DNA of 51,337 nucleotides, from NCBI GenBank assembly GCA_027068975.1, contig JALXFN010000092.1, positions 1 through 51,337 of the forward strand, read 5' to 3'. The notes beneath the pieces were generated by a model. That model had not been told where the DNA came from, made no database searches, and saw nothing but the letters and a program-made list of their open reading frames with translations. Shown piece by piece: positions 24,416 through 32,166 of this stretch; the stretch's first letter is position 1; each line of letters begins with the position of its first letter. The position numbers and the translations under genes were made by a program. This DNA is from Campylobacteraceae bacterium (GTDB lineage Bacteria > Campylobacterota > Campylobacteria > Campylobacterales > Sulfurovaceae).

Positions 24416-25279
24416 ATGAATTTTGCAAACCTTTTTTCTAGTATGATTGGTAGTAATAACAGTGCAGAGAGTGAACATAATAATTGGATTAAGTGTCCCA
24501 AGTGTTTGGCACTTATGTATTATAAAGAGGTTGACTCTAAGTGTAATGTTTGTCCTAAATGTAACCATCATTTTAGAATAAATGCAGCGAAGCGACAAGA
24601 GTTTTTATGTGATGAAGGTAGTTTTGTAGAGTATGATGCTTCTTTAGCACCAATTGACCCTTTAAAATTTATAGATAAAAAATCATACAAAAAGCGTCTT
24701 GAAGAGGCAAAAGCTAAAACAGGTAAGACTTCATCTGTTGTTTCTGGTTCTTGTACCATCAATGGCATAGATACTGAACTGGTTATTTTTGATTTCTCCT
24801 TTATGGGTGGGAGTTTAGGTTCTGTAGAGGGTGAAAAAATAGTACGTTCTGTTAACCGTGCTATTGAGAGAAAGTGTGGATTTATTATTATCTCTGCTTC
24901 TGGTGGAGCTAGAATGCAAGAGAGTACTTTTTCACTGCTTCAAATGAGTAAAACTTCTGCTGCTTTAAATCGTTTGCATCTTGAAGGTTTGCCCTTTATA
25001 TCTCTGTTGACTGATCCTACTATGGGTGGTGTTTCTGCTTCATTTGCAATGCTTGGTGATATTATTATCGCTGAACCTGGAGCATTGATTGGTTTTGCAG
25101 GACAGAGAGTTATTAAGCAGACTGTTGGTGTTGATTTGCCAGAAGGTTTTCAGCGTTCAGAGTTTTTACTTGAGCATGGTCTTATAGACATGATTGTTGA
25201 TAGAAATGATATGAAAGATACTATTTCTGGGTTACTAAAACTCTTTTTAGAAGACAACCCAAAGGTGAAACAGACCTAA
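24416..25279 (+). CDS. accD: Acetyl-CoA carboxylase carboxyltransferase subunit beta
   Basis: 287 aa, usual length. The N-terminal zinc ribbon has C27-x2-C30 and C46-x2-C49. The crotonase-like carboxyltransferase core follows, with SASGGARMQES and PTMGGVSASFAMLGD. Together with AccA it transfers the carboxyl group from biotin to acetyl-CoA, the first step of fatty acid synthesis. It heads a run of close genes (thiE-like, rlmH, dksA-like, membrane protein, dus) with gaps of 1-20 bp or overlaps. GGAGC lies before the ATG. Confidence 0.96.
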   Translation: MNFANLFSSMIGSNNSAESEHNNWIKCPKCLALMYYKEVDSKCNVCPKCNHHFRINAAKRQEFLCDEGSFVEYDASLAPIDPLKFIDKKSYKKRLEEAKAKTGKTSSVVSGSCTINGIDTELVIFDFSFMGGSLGSVEGEKIVRSVNRAIERKCGFIIISASGGARMQESTFSLLQMSKTSAALNRLHLEGLPFISLLTDPTMGGVSASFAMLGDIIIAEPGALIGFAGQRVIKQTVGVDLPEGFQRSEFLLEHGLIDMIVDRNDMKDTISGLLKLFLEDNPKVKQT

Positions 25280-25280
25280 T

Positions 25281-25841
25281 ATGATATATGCTTTACTCGA
25301 TAAAGAATCTCTCTTAAAAAGAGGTCTCTCTTTAGCTAAACTCTCCCAAAAAATTCAGTTTTTAGATATTCCTATTGCTCAATATCGTAATAAAACAGGC
25401 TTTTTAGAAGAGAAAAGAGAAGATTTACTTTTAATTCGTAAATTTTATAAAGGTAAGCTAATTGTTAATGACACGATAGAGTTAATTGATTATGCTGATG
25501 GTTTACACGTAGGGCAAGATGATATACGAATCTATGATAGTAATTTAGATAAAGCAGTAAAGATAATCAGAGAAAAGATAGGTAAGAAATTATTGGGGCT
25601 TTCAACACATAATAGAGAAGAAATTTTAGAATCTAATGAACTGGATTTAGACTATATTGGATTAGGAGCATACCGAGGTACAGAAACTAAGTCAGAAGCA
25701 AAAGTTTTAGGAAAGGAAGCTTTAGAGTTGGCAAAACTCTCTAAACACCCTGTAGGGCTTATTGGTGGGGTTAAACTAAGTGATGTGTTTGATAAGCAGA
25801 TAGCTTATTCTGTAATAGGAAGTGATTTATATGAAAATTAA
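25281..25841 (+). CDS. Thiamine phosphate synthase-like protein (ThiE/TenI)
   Basis: 186 aa, somewhat shorter than the usual 200-220. Family features: IPIAQYRNK (Q-R-K of the pyrimidine site), IVNDTIELI, ADGLHVGQDD, LGLSTHN, LDYIGLGAYRGTETK and VGLIGGV. ThiE joins the thiazole and pyrimidine units to form thiamine phosphate; TenI relatives isomerise the thiazole. The phosphate-binding loop T-x-TK is present in altered form, so either role is possible. The ATG follows the accD stop by 1 bp. Confidence 0.75.
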   Translation: MIYALLDKESLLKRGLSLAKLSQKIQFLDIPIAQYRNKTGFLEEKREDLLLIRKFYKGKLIVNDTIELIDYADGLHVGQDDIRIYDSNLDKAVKIIREKIGKKLLGLSTHNREEILESNELDLDYIGLGAYRGTETKSEAKVLGKEALELAKLSKHPVGLIGGVKLSDVFDKQIAYSVIGSDLYEN

Positions 25842-26292
25842 TATATATATTGTTGATAAAAAATCAAAAGACAAACTCTATGCTCCTCTTATAGAACACT
25901 ACATAAAAATTGCTAAACCATTTGCAAAAGTAGAGGTTTTTGAAATCTTTACAAAAGAGATTAGTAAAGCACATGATATCTCTTCAGAAGCTTCACAAAA
26001 ATCATACAGTATTGCGTTTCAGAAATATCTTAGTGGAGCCTATAATATAGCACTTAATCCATCAAGTAAAGAGTTAGATAGTTTTGAATTTTCAAATATG
26101 CTTAAGGATAGAGGGGTTATTAATTTCTTTATTGGTGGAGCTTTCGGGCTTGAGAGCACTTTTTTGAGACAATGTAATAATGATATATCTTTGGGTAAAA
26201 TAACAATGTCACATAAGTTGGCAAAAGTAGTATTAATGGAGCAGATTTTTAGAGGTTTAACAATCTTAAATAATCATCCATATCATAAATAA
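25831..26292 (+). CDS. rlmH: 23S rRNA pseudouridine-1915 N3-methyltransferase
   Basis: 153 aa from the ATG at 25831, the usual RlmH length. A GTG at 25822 would add three residues. The SPOUT fold knot motifs are visible: FFIGGAFGLE (SAM binding) and the C-terminal ISLGKITMSHKLAKVVLMEQIFRG with the H-x-L-A-K core and YHK at the end. It methylates the pseudouridine at position 1915 in helix 69. It overlaps the upstream gene by 11 bp. Confidence 0.93.
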   Translation: MKINIYIVDKKSKDKLYAPLIEHYIKIAKPFAKVEVFEIFTKEISKAHDISSEASQKSYSIAFQKYLSGAYNIALNPSSKELDSFEFSNMLKDRGVINFFIGGAFGLESTFLRQCNNDISLGKITMSHKLAKVVLMEQIFRGLTILNNHPYHK

Positions 26293-26310
26293 TTAGGAGA
26301 ACATGCAAAT

Positions 26311-26667
26311 ATGTTGAATACAATAGAATTAAAATTTTTTAAAACAGCATTAGAAGAGAGAAAAACTAAAATAGAAAAGAATTTAAGTGCAACATCTATT
26401 GAGATGAATGAGATGAGAAGAAATGAACTTAAAGATGAAGGTGATCATGCAGCAATGTCACTTGAAACAGCAGTAGATAACGCTATTTTAGGACAACAAG
26501 TTAAAGAATTAGCAGAAATTGAACTAGCTTTAGGTAAAATCCAAAAGAATCTTTATGGCATCTGTGAAATGTGTGAAGAAGAGATAAATATTGAACGACT
26601 AAAAGTTAAGAATTTTGCTCGTTACTGCATTACTTGTAGAGAAGTTGTGGAGAAAGAGCAAAAATAA
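26311..26667 (+). CDS. DksA/TraR-family zinc-finger transcription factor
   Basis: 118 aa. An N-terminal coiled coil is followed by a DEGDHA motif, close to the D-x-x-D-x-A tip of DksA, and a C-terminal four-cysteine zinc finger (CEMCEE ... CITCRE). DksA binds RNA polymerase through the secondary channel and works with ppGpp. It is shorter than E. coli DksA (151 aa), as usual in Campylobacterota. AGGAGA lies 10 bp before the ATG. Its presence makes the alarmone hydrolase-like protein at 12215 relevant. Confidence 0.88.
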   Translation: MLNTIELKFFKTALEERKTKIEKNLSATSIEMNEMRRNELKDEGDHAAMSLETAVDNAILGQQVKELAEIELALGKIQKNLYGICEMCEEEINIERLKVKNFARYCITCREVVEKEQK

Positions 26668-26677
26668 AGGAGTATTT

Positions 26678-27718
26678 ATGCGTTTAGGCTTATATGTTTT
26701 AGCTTCCATAATATTAATGTTAATAGTAGGTGCTGTAGTTTATTCTATTGAACCAACAAATTATAGTTATAGTTATTTGGGTTTCACTATGGATTTACCT
26801 GTGGCCGTTTGGATAACCATACCAATGTTTTTACTTATGTTAGCATCTATTGTACATATGATGTTTTATAGTACGAAGAACTTTTTCAAATTTAAAAAAT
26901 GGGAAAAAGAAGCGAGTAAGCTAAACGATGCGCTCTATTGGTCTCTATTACATGAACCTAAGACGCATAAATTTAACCTACCAAAACTCAAAGAGTCTGC
27001 CTCTTTATTGTCTGTTGCTAGTGTAACAGTAAATGGTACAGTTGATACTGTATCTGAAAAATTACGAGATGCACTAAGCCTTTTATCTGAAATAGATAGA
27101 GGGGAGTATGTTGATTTAAAATCAAAAAAACTGGCACATATTTTATCTGCTGATAACCCTGTTGTTCAAAAAAATATGATTAATCGTCTCAATAAAGTTG
27201 ATACTTTTACAGAAGAGGTATTGCAAAACAAAGACAGTTACGATGAAAATATATTTAATTTGGCTTTGATAAAATTTGCTAATGAAGCTGATTTTGTTAA
27301 GGCAAGAAAGTATGTAAATGTTATGAACAGAGAAAGCTTTCTAATTTTATTGAAACGTGTAACTCGTGAGGATAATCTAGGAATTACTAAAGATATTTTA
27401 GATGAGTTTATTGTTGCTTTGGAAAATGAGCTAAAGTGTGCTGATTATCTTTTTATTACTACACTTACTATGAAACAACTTTCACCTGATGAAAACTTAA
27501 GCTTATGGAGAGAGTATGAGACAAAATATCCTAAGGCACAGATTGCTTACCTTTATCTTCTTTTTGAATATGAAATGATTGATAAAGCTGGAGAATACCT
27601 TGATGAACATGAAGAAGAGGACTTTAAACGTTTTAGAGCTCTGTATGATTTGAAAAAAGAACATAAAAAATATAAAATTACAGATTTAATGAATGTTCGT
27701 CATATTTGTGATGCTTAA
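26678..27718 (+). CDS. Membrane protein of unknown function
   Basis: 346 aa from the ATG at 26678, chosen for the AAAGGAG site 6 bp upstream. Two N-terminal membrane segments (about 3-23 and 37-59) are followed by a large, mostly helical cytoplasmic domain with many Lys, Glu and Leu, possibly of TPR-like helical repeats. I do not recognise a named family, though it sits between dksA-like and dus genes. It ends 8 bp before dus and is probably in the same operon. Confidence 0.75.
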   Translation: MRLGLYVLASIILMLIVGAVVYSIEPTNYSYSYLGFTMDLPVAVWITIPMFLLMLASIVHMMFYSTKNFFKFKKWEKEASKLNDALYWSLLHEPKTHKFNLPKLKESASLLSVASVTVNGTVDTVSEKLRDALSLLSEIDRGEYVDLKSKKLAHILSADNPVVQKNMINRLNKVDTFTEEVLQNKDSYDENIFNLALIKFANEADFVKARKYVNVMNRESFLILLKRVTREDNLGITKDILDEFIVALENELKCADYLFITTLTMKQLSPDENLSLWREYETKYPKAQIAYLYLLFEYEMIDKAGEYLDEHEEEDFKRFRALYDLKKEHKKYKITDLMNVRHICDA

Positions 27719-27726
27719 AGAGACAA

Positions 27727-28692
27727 ATGGTTACTTTAGATTTTTCTAAACCCCTCTTTGCCCTTGCCCCTCTGGCAGGGTTTACAGACCTTCCTTTTCG
27801 TTCAGTTGTTAAAAAGTTTGGAGCTGATTTGACGGTTAGTGAAATGATTAGCTCAAATGCTTTGGCTTTTAAAAGTGAAAAAACTTTTAAAATGTTAGAG
27901 AAAAATTCACTTGAAACTCCCTATAGTGTTCAGATAGCAGGTTCAGACCAAGGTATAATCCAAAAAGCTGTTGAGCTTTTAAATGAGCGAGAGGGTATAG
28001 ATATTATAGATTTAAACTGTGGATGTCCTGCTCCAAAAGTTGTTAATAACTTACAGGGTTCTTCTCTTCTTACTGATTTACCTCGTATGGCTGAAACCAT
28101 TAGAACTATAAAAAAATATTCCAATAAAGAGTATACTTCAGTTAAAATGCGTTTAGGATTTAATGAGAAGAATCATATAGAACAGGCCAAACTTTGTGAA
28201 GATAGTGGAGCTGATTTTATAGCTGTACATGGTCGAACACGAGCAGGTAAGTATAAAGCAGCTGTTGATTATGATGCGATAAAAGAGATAAAAGAGGCTG
28301 TCTCTATCCCAGTAATAGCCAATGGAGACATAAACAGTCCCGAAAAGGCAAAATGGGTTTTAGAGTATACAGGAGCCGATGGTATTATGGTTGGTCGTGG
28401 AGCTATTGGAAGACCATGGATGTTTCAATTGATGAAGAACTATATTAATGGAACAGGAGATGCAACTGTTACTTCTGCTTTGGTTCAAGAGGTTGTTTTA
28501 GAACACTTTGACCAAATGATAGCCCACTATGGTGAGCATGGTGCTTTAATTTTTAGAAAGCATTTACATACCTATTCAAAAGCAGGTTATCAAGGTGCAT
28601 CAAAATTTAGAGATTTGGTAAATCGAATAGAAGATGTCTCTGAGATGAGAGATGTTACAAAAACATTCTTTTCTCAAGAGTATATAGTTTAG
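27727..28692 (+). CDS. dus: tRNA-dihydrouridine synthase (DusB-like)
   Basis: 321 aa, a TIM-barrel flavoenzyme. LAPLAGFTDLPFR is the FMN-binding start, and C100 in DLNCGCPAPKV is the catalytic cysteine. VHGRTRAGKY, VIANGDI and GIMVGRGAIGRPW are the phosphate and tRNA-binding motifs. It reduces uridines in tRNA using NADPH. It is the last gene of the accD run; its stop overlaps the stop of the convergent roadblock-like gene by 4 bp. Confidence 0.93.
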   Translation: MVTLDFSKPLFALAPLAGFTDLPFRSVVKKFGADLTVSEMISSNALAFKSEKTFKMLEKNSLETPYSVQIAGSDQGIIQKAVELLNEREGIDIIDLNCGCPAPKVVNNLQGSSLLTDLPRMAETIRTIKKYSNKEYTSVKMRLGFNEKNHIEQAKLCEDSGADFIAVHGRTRAGKYKAAVDYDAIKEIKEAVSIPVIANGDINSPEKAKWVLEYTGADGIMVGRGAIGRPWMFQLMKNYINGTGDATVTSALVQEVVLEHFDQMIAHYGEHGALIFRKHLHTYSKAGYQGASKFRDLVNRIEDVSEMRDVTKTFFSQEYIV

Positions 28693-29072
28693 ATAGCTTC
28701 AATTTCAGCTAAAATTTTTACAGCTGAACGGTCAATAACCATTTTTGCAAGTGCGATATTTCCATTGTCTTTAAAAATACTAAAAAAAGTAAGGTCTGTT
28801 GATTCATCAGTACCTTTGACATTTTTAATTAAAAAAACATGACCATCTATGGTTCTTGCTTCAAGTGTATTTGCAGCAGAAAAACCAATATCGAGCGATG
28901 ACTCTGAAATCTCTAAAAAGGCATCATTAAAGACACTTGCTGAGTAAGCAATGTCATTATTTGTTCCCTCTTCATCTAAATAAAGTGTCTCTCCTCCTCT
29001 ATTTAAAATAGCTGCTCCAAGGTACCCTTTTACCCCTTTTAATTTTTTCATTTGTTCTTCAAAATTAAACAT
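28689..29072 (-). CDS. Roadblock/LC7-like protein
   Basis: 127 aa. The alpha/beta layout (LKGVKGYLGAAILNRGGETLY, then a helix, then VFLIKNVKGTD, TFFSIFKDNGNIALAKM) is that of a roadblock/LC7-type protein, which often dimerises and works with small GTPases or chemoreceptors. The assignment rests on pattern only. It lies 33 bp after a PAS protein on the same strand, probably in one operon. A signalling partnership is inferred. Confidence 0.55.
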   Translation of the reverse strand: MFNFEEQMKKLKGVKGYLGAAILNRGGETLYLDEEGTNNDIAYSASVFNDAFLEISESSLDIGFSAANTLEARTIDGHVFLIKNVKGTDESTDLTFFSIFKDNGNIALAKMVIDRSAVKILAEIEAI

Positions 29073-29105
29073 CTTTTTTCCTTTGTATTGTTGTATTATT
29101 GTAAG

Positions 29106-29612
29106 TTAAGCATTATTTAGTTCAAGCATAAATTCGTTAAAATCTTTTTCATTTAACGTCTCCATTAATACTTTATATGAAGCCTCTATACCATCATTTT
29201 TTTCTATCTCTAGTAATTTAGCATATAGAGGTTCTATAGCTTTTCTAGCTGCTAATGACATCATTTTACGAGTTGAGACATAATTTCTGAAACTTCCATC
29301 AGGATTTAATGCAGGTCTAACATAAGCGAGTACCCAGTAAAAAGAGCCATTTTTTGTCATGTTTTTAACAAAAGCATGAACTTCATTGCCTTTTTTTAAC
29401 TCATCCCATAGGTATTTAAAGACAACTTTTGGCATATCTGGATGACGTAGTATAGAGTGGGGTGCAAAAGTCAATTCTCTTTTATTGTAACCTGAAAGTT
29501 TATAAAAAATTGGATTGGCATATTCGATGTTCCCCTCTTCGTCTGATTTAGAGACAATAATATCAACAGCTTTTACTTCTATTTCGTCATTATTAGGTGT
29601 TGGTCGTTCCAT
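29106..29612 (-). CDS. PAS-domain protein (Aer/CetB-like)
   Basis: 168 aa. One PAS domain covers about residues 10-125: SDEEGNIEYANPIFYKLSGY, HSILRHPDMP, the FVKNMTKNGSFYWVLAYV core and PALNPDGSFRNYVSTRKM. This is the aerotaxis-type PAS found in Aer and Campylobacter CetB, which bind FAD to sense redox state. A helical tail of about 40 residues follows. No transmembrane or methyl-accepting domain is present, so it must signal through a separate partner. The promoter lies in the spacer before the sensor gene at 29780, which is divergent. Confidence 0.8.
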   Translation of the reverse strand: MERPTPNNDEIEVKAVDIIVSKSDEEGNIEYANPIFYKLSGYNKRELTFAPHSILRHPDMPKVVFKYLWDELKKGNEVHAFVKNMTKNGSFYWVLAYVRPALNPDGSFRNYVSTRKMMSLAARKAIEPLYAKLLEIEKNDGIEASYKVLMETLNEKDFNEFMLELNNA

Positions 29613-29779
29613 AATTAGCCTTTACTCTATTTTTAGAAAGTGTATTGTATCTAAAATAAAATAAAAATGATGTAGAATAATTGGAAATTATATAATACTA
29701 TTTGTTAAATAATATTTTATTGTGCTTGAATGTGATAGAATACATTTAAATTTTATAGGAATACAAAGGAGTTTAGAAA

Positions 29780-31648
29780 ATGAGTAAAACGAAAGAACAA
29801 TGTTTATCTATAATAGAAGAAAAATTTCTAAATTTAGAAACCGATTTCTCATCTAAACTTTTAATTGTTGAAAAAACTATAAAAGAGATAAGTGGTGCTG
29901 AATATGGGTTTATATATCTCTATAACGAAGAAAAGAATCAATTAAAGTTTTTAAGTGATGGAAAAGAGTTGGATATTACCATTGAATTTAGTATTGCAGA
30001 AGAGGTTCTTTTGACAAAAAAAGGTTTTTTTGATAATTATACGGCTAGTCATAAGAGATATAACCAAAAAGTTGATAATCCTTTAAATATAAAAATAAAA
30101 TCACTTTTGTTAGTCCCTATATTTGATAAAGAGAAAGAGCGTGTTATCGGTTTAATCTCAGCAATGAATAGTGTTAATCATATTCAAAATTTTAAACGTT
30201 ATGATATCCGTTGTTTGGGTTTTTTAAATTCAAAGATAAGAGAGATAATCAAACTTTTTCAGAAGGGAAATAGCGTCTATGAAAATAAACAGACCCCTTT
30301 AAAAGAGAGTAAAAAATCTCTTCTTAATGAAATAAAAAATCCTGAAACAAAAAAAACTGAAAATAAGAAAACAGAGGTAAAAAAATTATTATTAAAGTTG
30401 TCAGCACAAGAGGAAAAAATTAAAGAGTTAGAACAGCAACTACTGTTAAAGAACGAGAATGTAATTGATGATGTCTTAGTTGTAGATGAAGCATTATATC
30501 AAGAGACAAATAAGAGTACAAAACTAAAAGACATTTTAGAATTTTTAACAAATGAAGTAACCTATTTAGCACATGAAGAGCATAAAATATACCTTTTTTT
30601 AGAAATCATTAAAAACTCTTTACATAATAAAGAACAATTAAATTTTATAAACCATATGCTTGATAAATCAAAGTTGGTTCATAAATTGGCAAATGATTTA
30701 TATAATCGTGAAAAAATGCCTATGCTTTATGAGGAGTTTGATATATATCAACTTATATCTAGTATAACCAATCTATTTGCTTCACCGTATAAAGAAGAGA
30801 ATATAACTTTTAATGTTTTTATCCATCCTTTTGTACCTAGGCTATTGTATTCAGACATGATGAAACTTAAAAGCCTTATAACACATCTACTCAATAATGT
30901 ATACGGATTGGTTAATAGTGGAGGGGTTATTGAACTCTCTGTAGATTATATTCAAGAGAAAGAATTTTTAAATATTGAGGTTAAGGCTATTAGATATACT
31001 CCTGGAAAAGATATTAAAAAACTATTTCAAAGTAATCCAATTAGTAGTTATAGCTTGACAAGTGCAGATAGTGGTTTAGGTTTAAGTGTTAGTAGCAATC
31101 TTATAAATATACTAAATGGAAAATTAAAACTATCAACATTTGGAGATGATGAACATGCATTTTGTGTAACTGTTCCCGTTAAGAGGGTAAAAGAGGTAGA
31201 TAAAAAAGATTTTTCATCTAAAAAAAAGATAAAAATCGCCATTTTAATGGATAAGGAAAATAGACATGCTGCTCAAAATTTAATTCGTTACTGCAAAAGT
31301 ATGGGAATTAAAGAGCGTGATATCATAATGTTTACTGATTACAAAAAAATGAATAATATAAAGTTTTCTCATCTTTTTTGTTTTGAAAATATGTTATCTA
31401 AACTAGTTGACTCTAGCAATTTTTCTTTCTTAATTATTTTAAAATATACAAGATCTAAAATTCAAAAAGATTCTTTTAATAATATAAAAATTTATGAATT
31501 TTATATAAACAGTTATTATGGACAAGAACTTCAAGAACTTTTTTTCCCAAATACTATATCTGAAAAAGCTTTACGAAAAACATTATTAGTTGAAGACTCC
31601 TTTCTTAAGAAATTTAATAAGCTTGTTAATAAGTTAAAGTTGTCTTAG
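29780..31648 (+). CDS. GAF-domain sensor with degenerate histidine-kinase core
   Basis: 622 aa, cytoplasmic. A GAF domain (about 12-160) is followed by a Lys/Glu-rich linker and coiled coil (about 170-230). The ATPase-like part (about 310-475) keeps an N-box (HLLNNVYGLVN) and a G-box (DSGLGLSVSSNLI), but I see no standard phosphorylatable H-box (the candidate is LAHEEHK). A C-terminal domain of about 140 residues (IKIAILMDKENRHA start) has the strand pattern of a receiver without its Asp. It may bind ATP without acting as a normal kinase. AAAGGAG lies before the ATG. Confidence 0.7.
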   Translation: MSKTKEQCLSIIEEKFLNLETDFSSKLLIVEKTIKEISGAEYGFIYLYNEEKNQLKFLSDGKELDITIEFSIAEEVLLTKKGFFDNYTASHKRYNQKVDNPLNIKIKSLLLVPIFDKEKERVIGLISAMNSVNHIQNFKRYDIRCLGFLNSKIREIIKLFQKGNSVYENKQTPLKESKKSLLNEIKNPETKKTENKKTEVKKLLLKLSAQEEKIKELEQQLLLKNENVIDDVLVVDEALYQETNKSTKLKDILEFLTNEVTYLAHEEHKIYLFLEIIKNSLHNKEQLNFINHMLDKSKLVHKLANDLYNREKMPMLYEEFDIYQLISSITNLFASPYKEENITFNVFIHPFVPRLLYSDMMKLKSLITHLLNNVYGLVNSGGVIELSVDYIQEKEFLNIEVKAIRYTPGKDIKKLFQSNPISSYSLTSADSGLGLSVSSNLINILNGKLKLSTFGDDEHAFCVTVPVKRVKEVDKKDFSSKKKIKIAILMDKENRHAAQNLIRYCKSMGIKERDIIMFTDYKKMNNIKFSHLFCFENMLSKLVDSSNFSFLIILKYTRSKIQKDSFNNIKIYEFYINSYYGQELQELFFPNTISEKALRKTLLVEDSFLKKFNKLVNKLKLS

Positions 31649-31657
31649 TCTCTATTA

Positions 31658-32032
31658 CTATTTTTGCTTAAAGTTTATCGCACTTTTCAATATTGCTAAA
31701 AGGGATATGGCTGCTATAAGTTCATAACCAATAGTCCAAGCTAAAAGAAAGGAGTTCATATCAGTTTTTCTATAAGTTTCTATATTGGCTTGTGCAATAA
31801 TTAAGAAGATAAATATAATACCAATAATATAAGGAAGAAGGGCGAATATACTTAAACCAACTACATTGTTAACACTCTCTGGTAACTCTACAGGTTGGTC
31901 TAAAAATGCTTTTTCTGTTTTATTATTTTTATTCTCTTTAAAATTTTTTCTTCGTTTTATACTCTCTTGTTCTTCTAACGTTCTTTTGATTGCATTTCTA
32001 TATGGGTCAGTTGGGTCGGTTATTATGGGCAT
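31658..32032 (-). CDS. Small membrane protein
   Basis: 124 aa with a Lys/Arg/Glu-rich N-terminal half and two membrane segments (about 57-79 and 91-117). No family recognised. It converges on the sensor gene with a 9-bp gap and is divergent from polA. Confidence 0.55.
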   Translation of the reverse strand: MPIITDPTDPYRNAIKRTLEEQESIKRRKNFKENKNNKTEKAFLDQPVELPESVNNVVGLSIFALLPYIIGIIFIFLIIAQANIETYRKTDMNSFLLAWTIGYELIAAISLLAILKSAINFKQK

Positions 32033-32166
32033 AAAAAAGCTCCTTTTATTAATATAAAATTAAAAATATATTATACTTATTTAATATAAAAATTATAAAT
32101 AAACTATCAATTAAACTATAACTTTTTATTAGATAAAATCCATTATATTATTTATTAGGCTTTATT

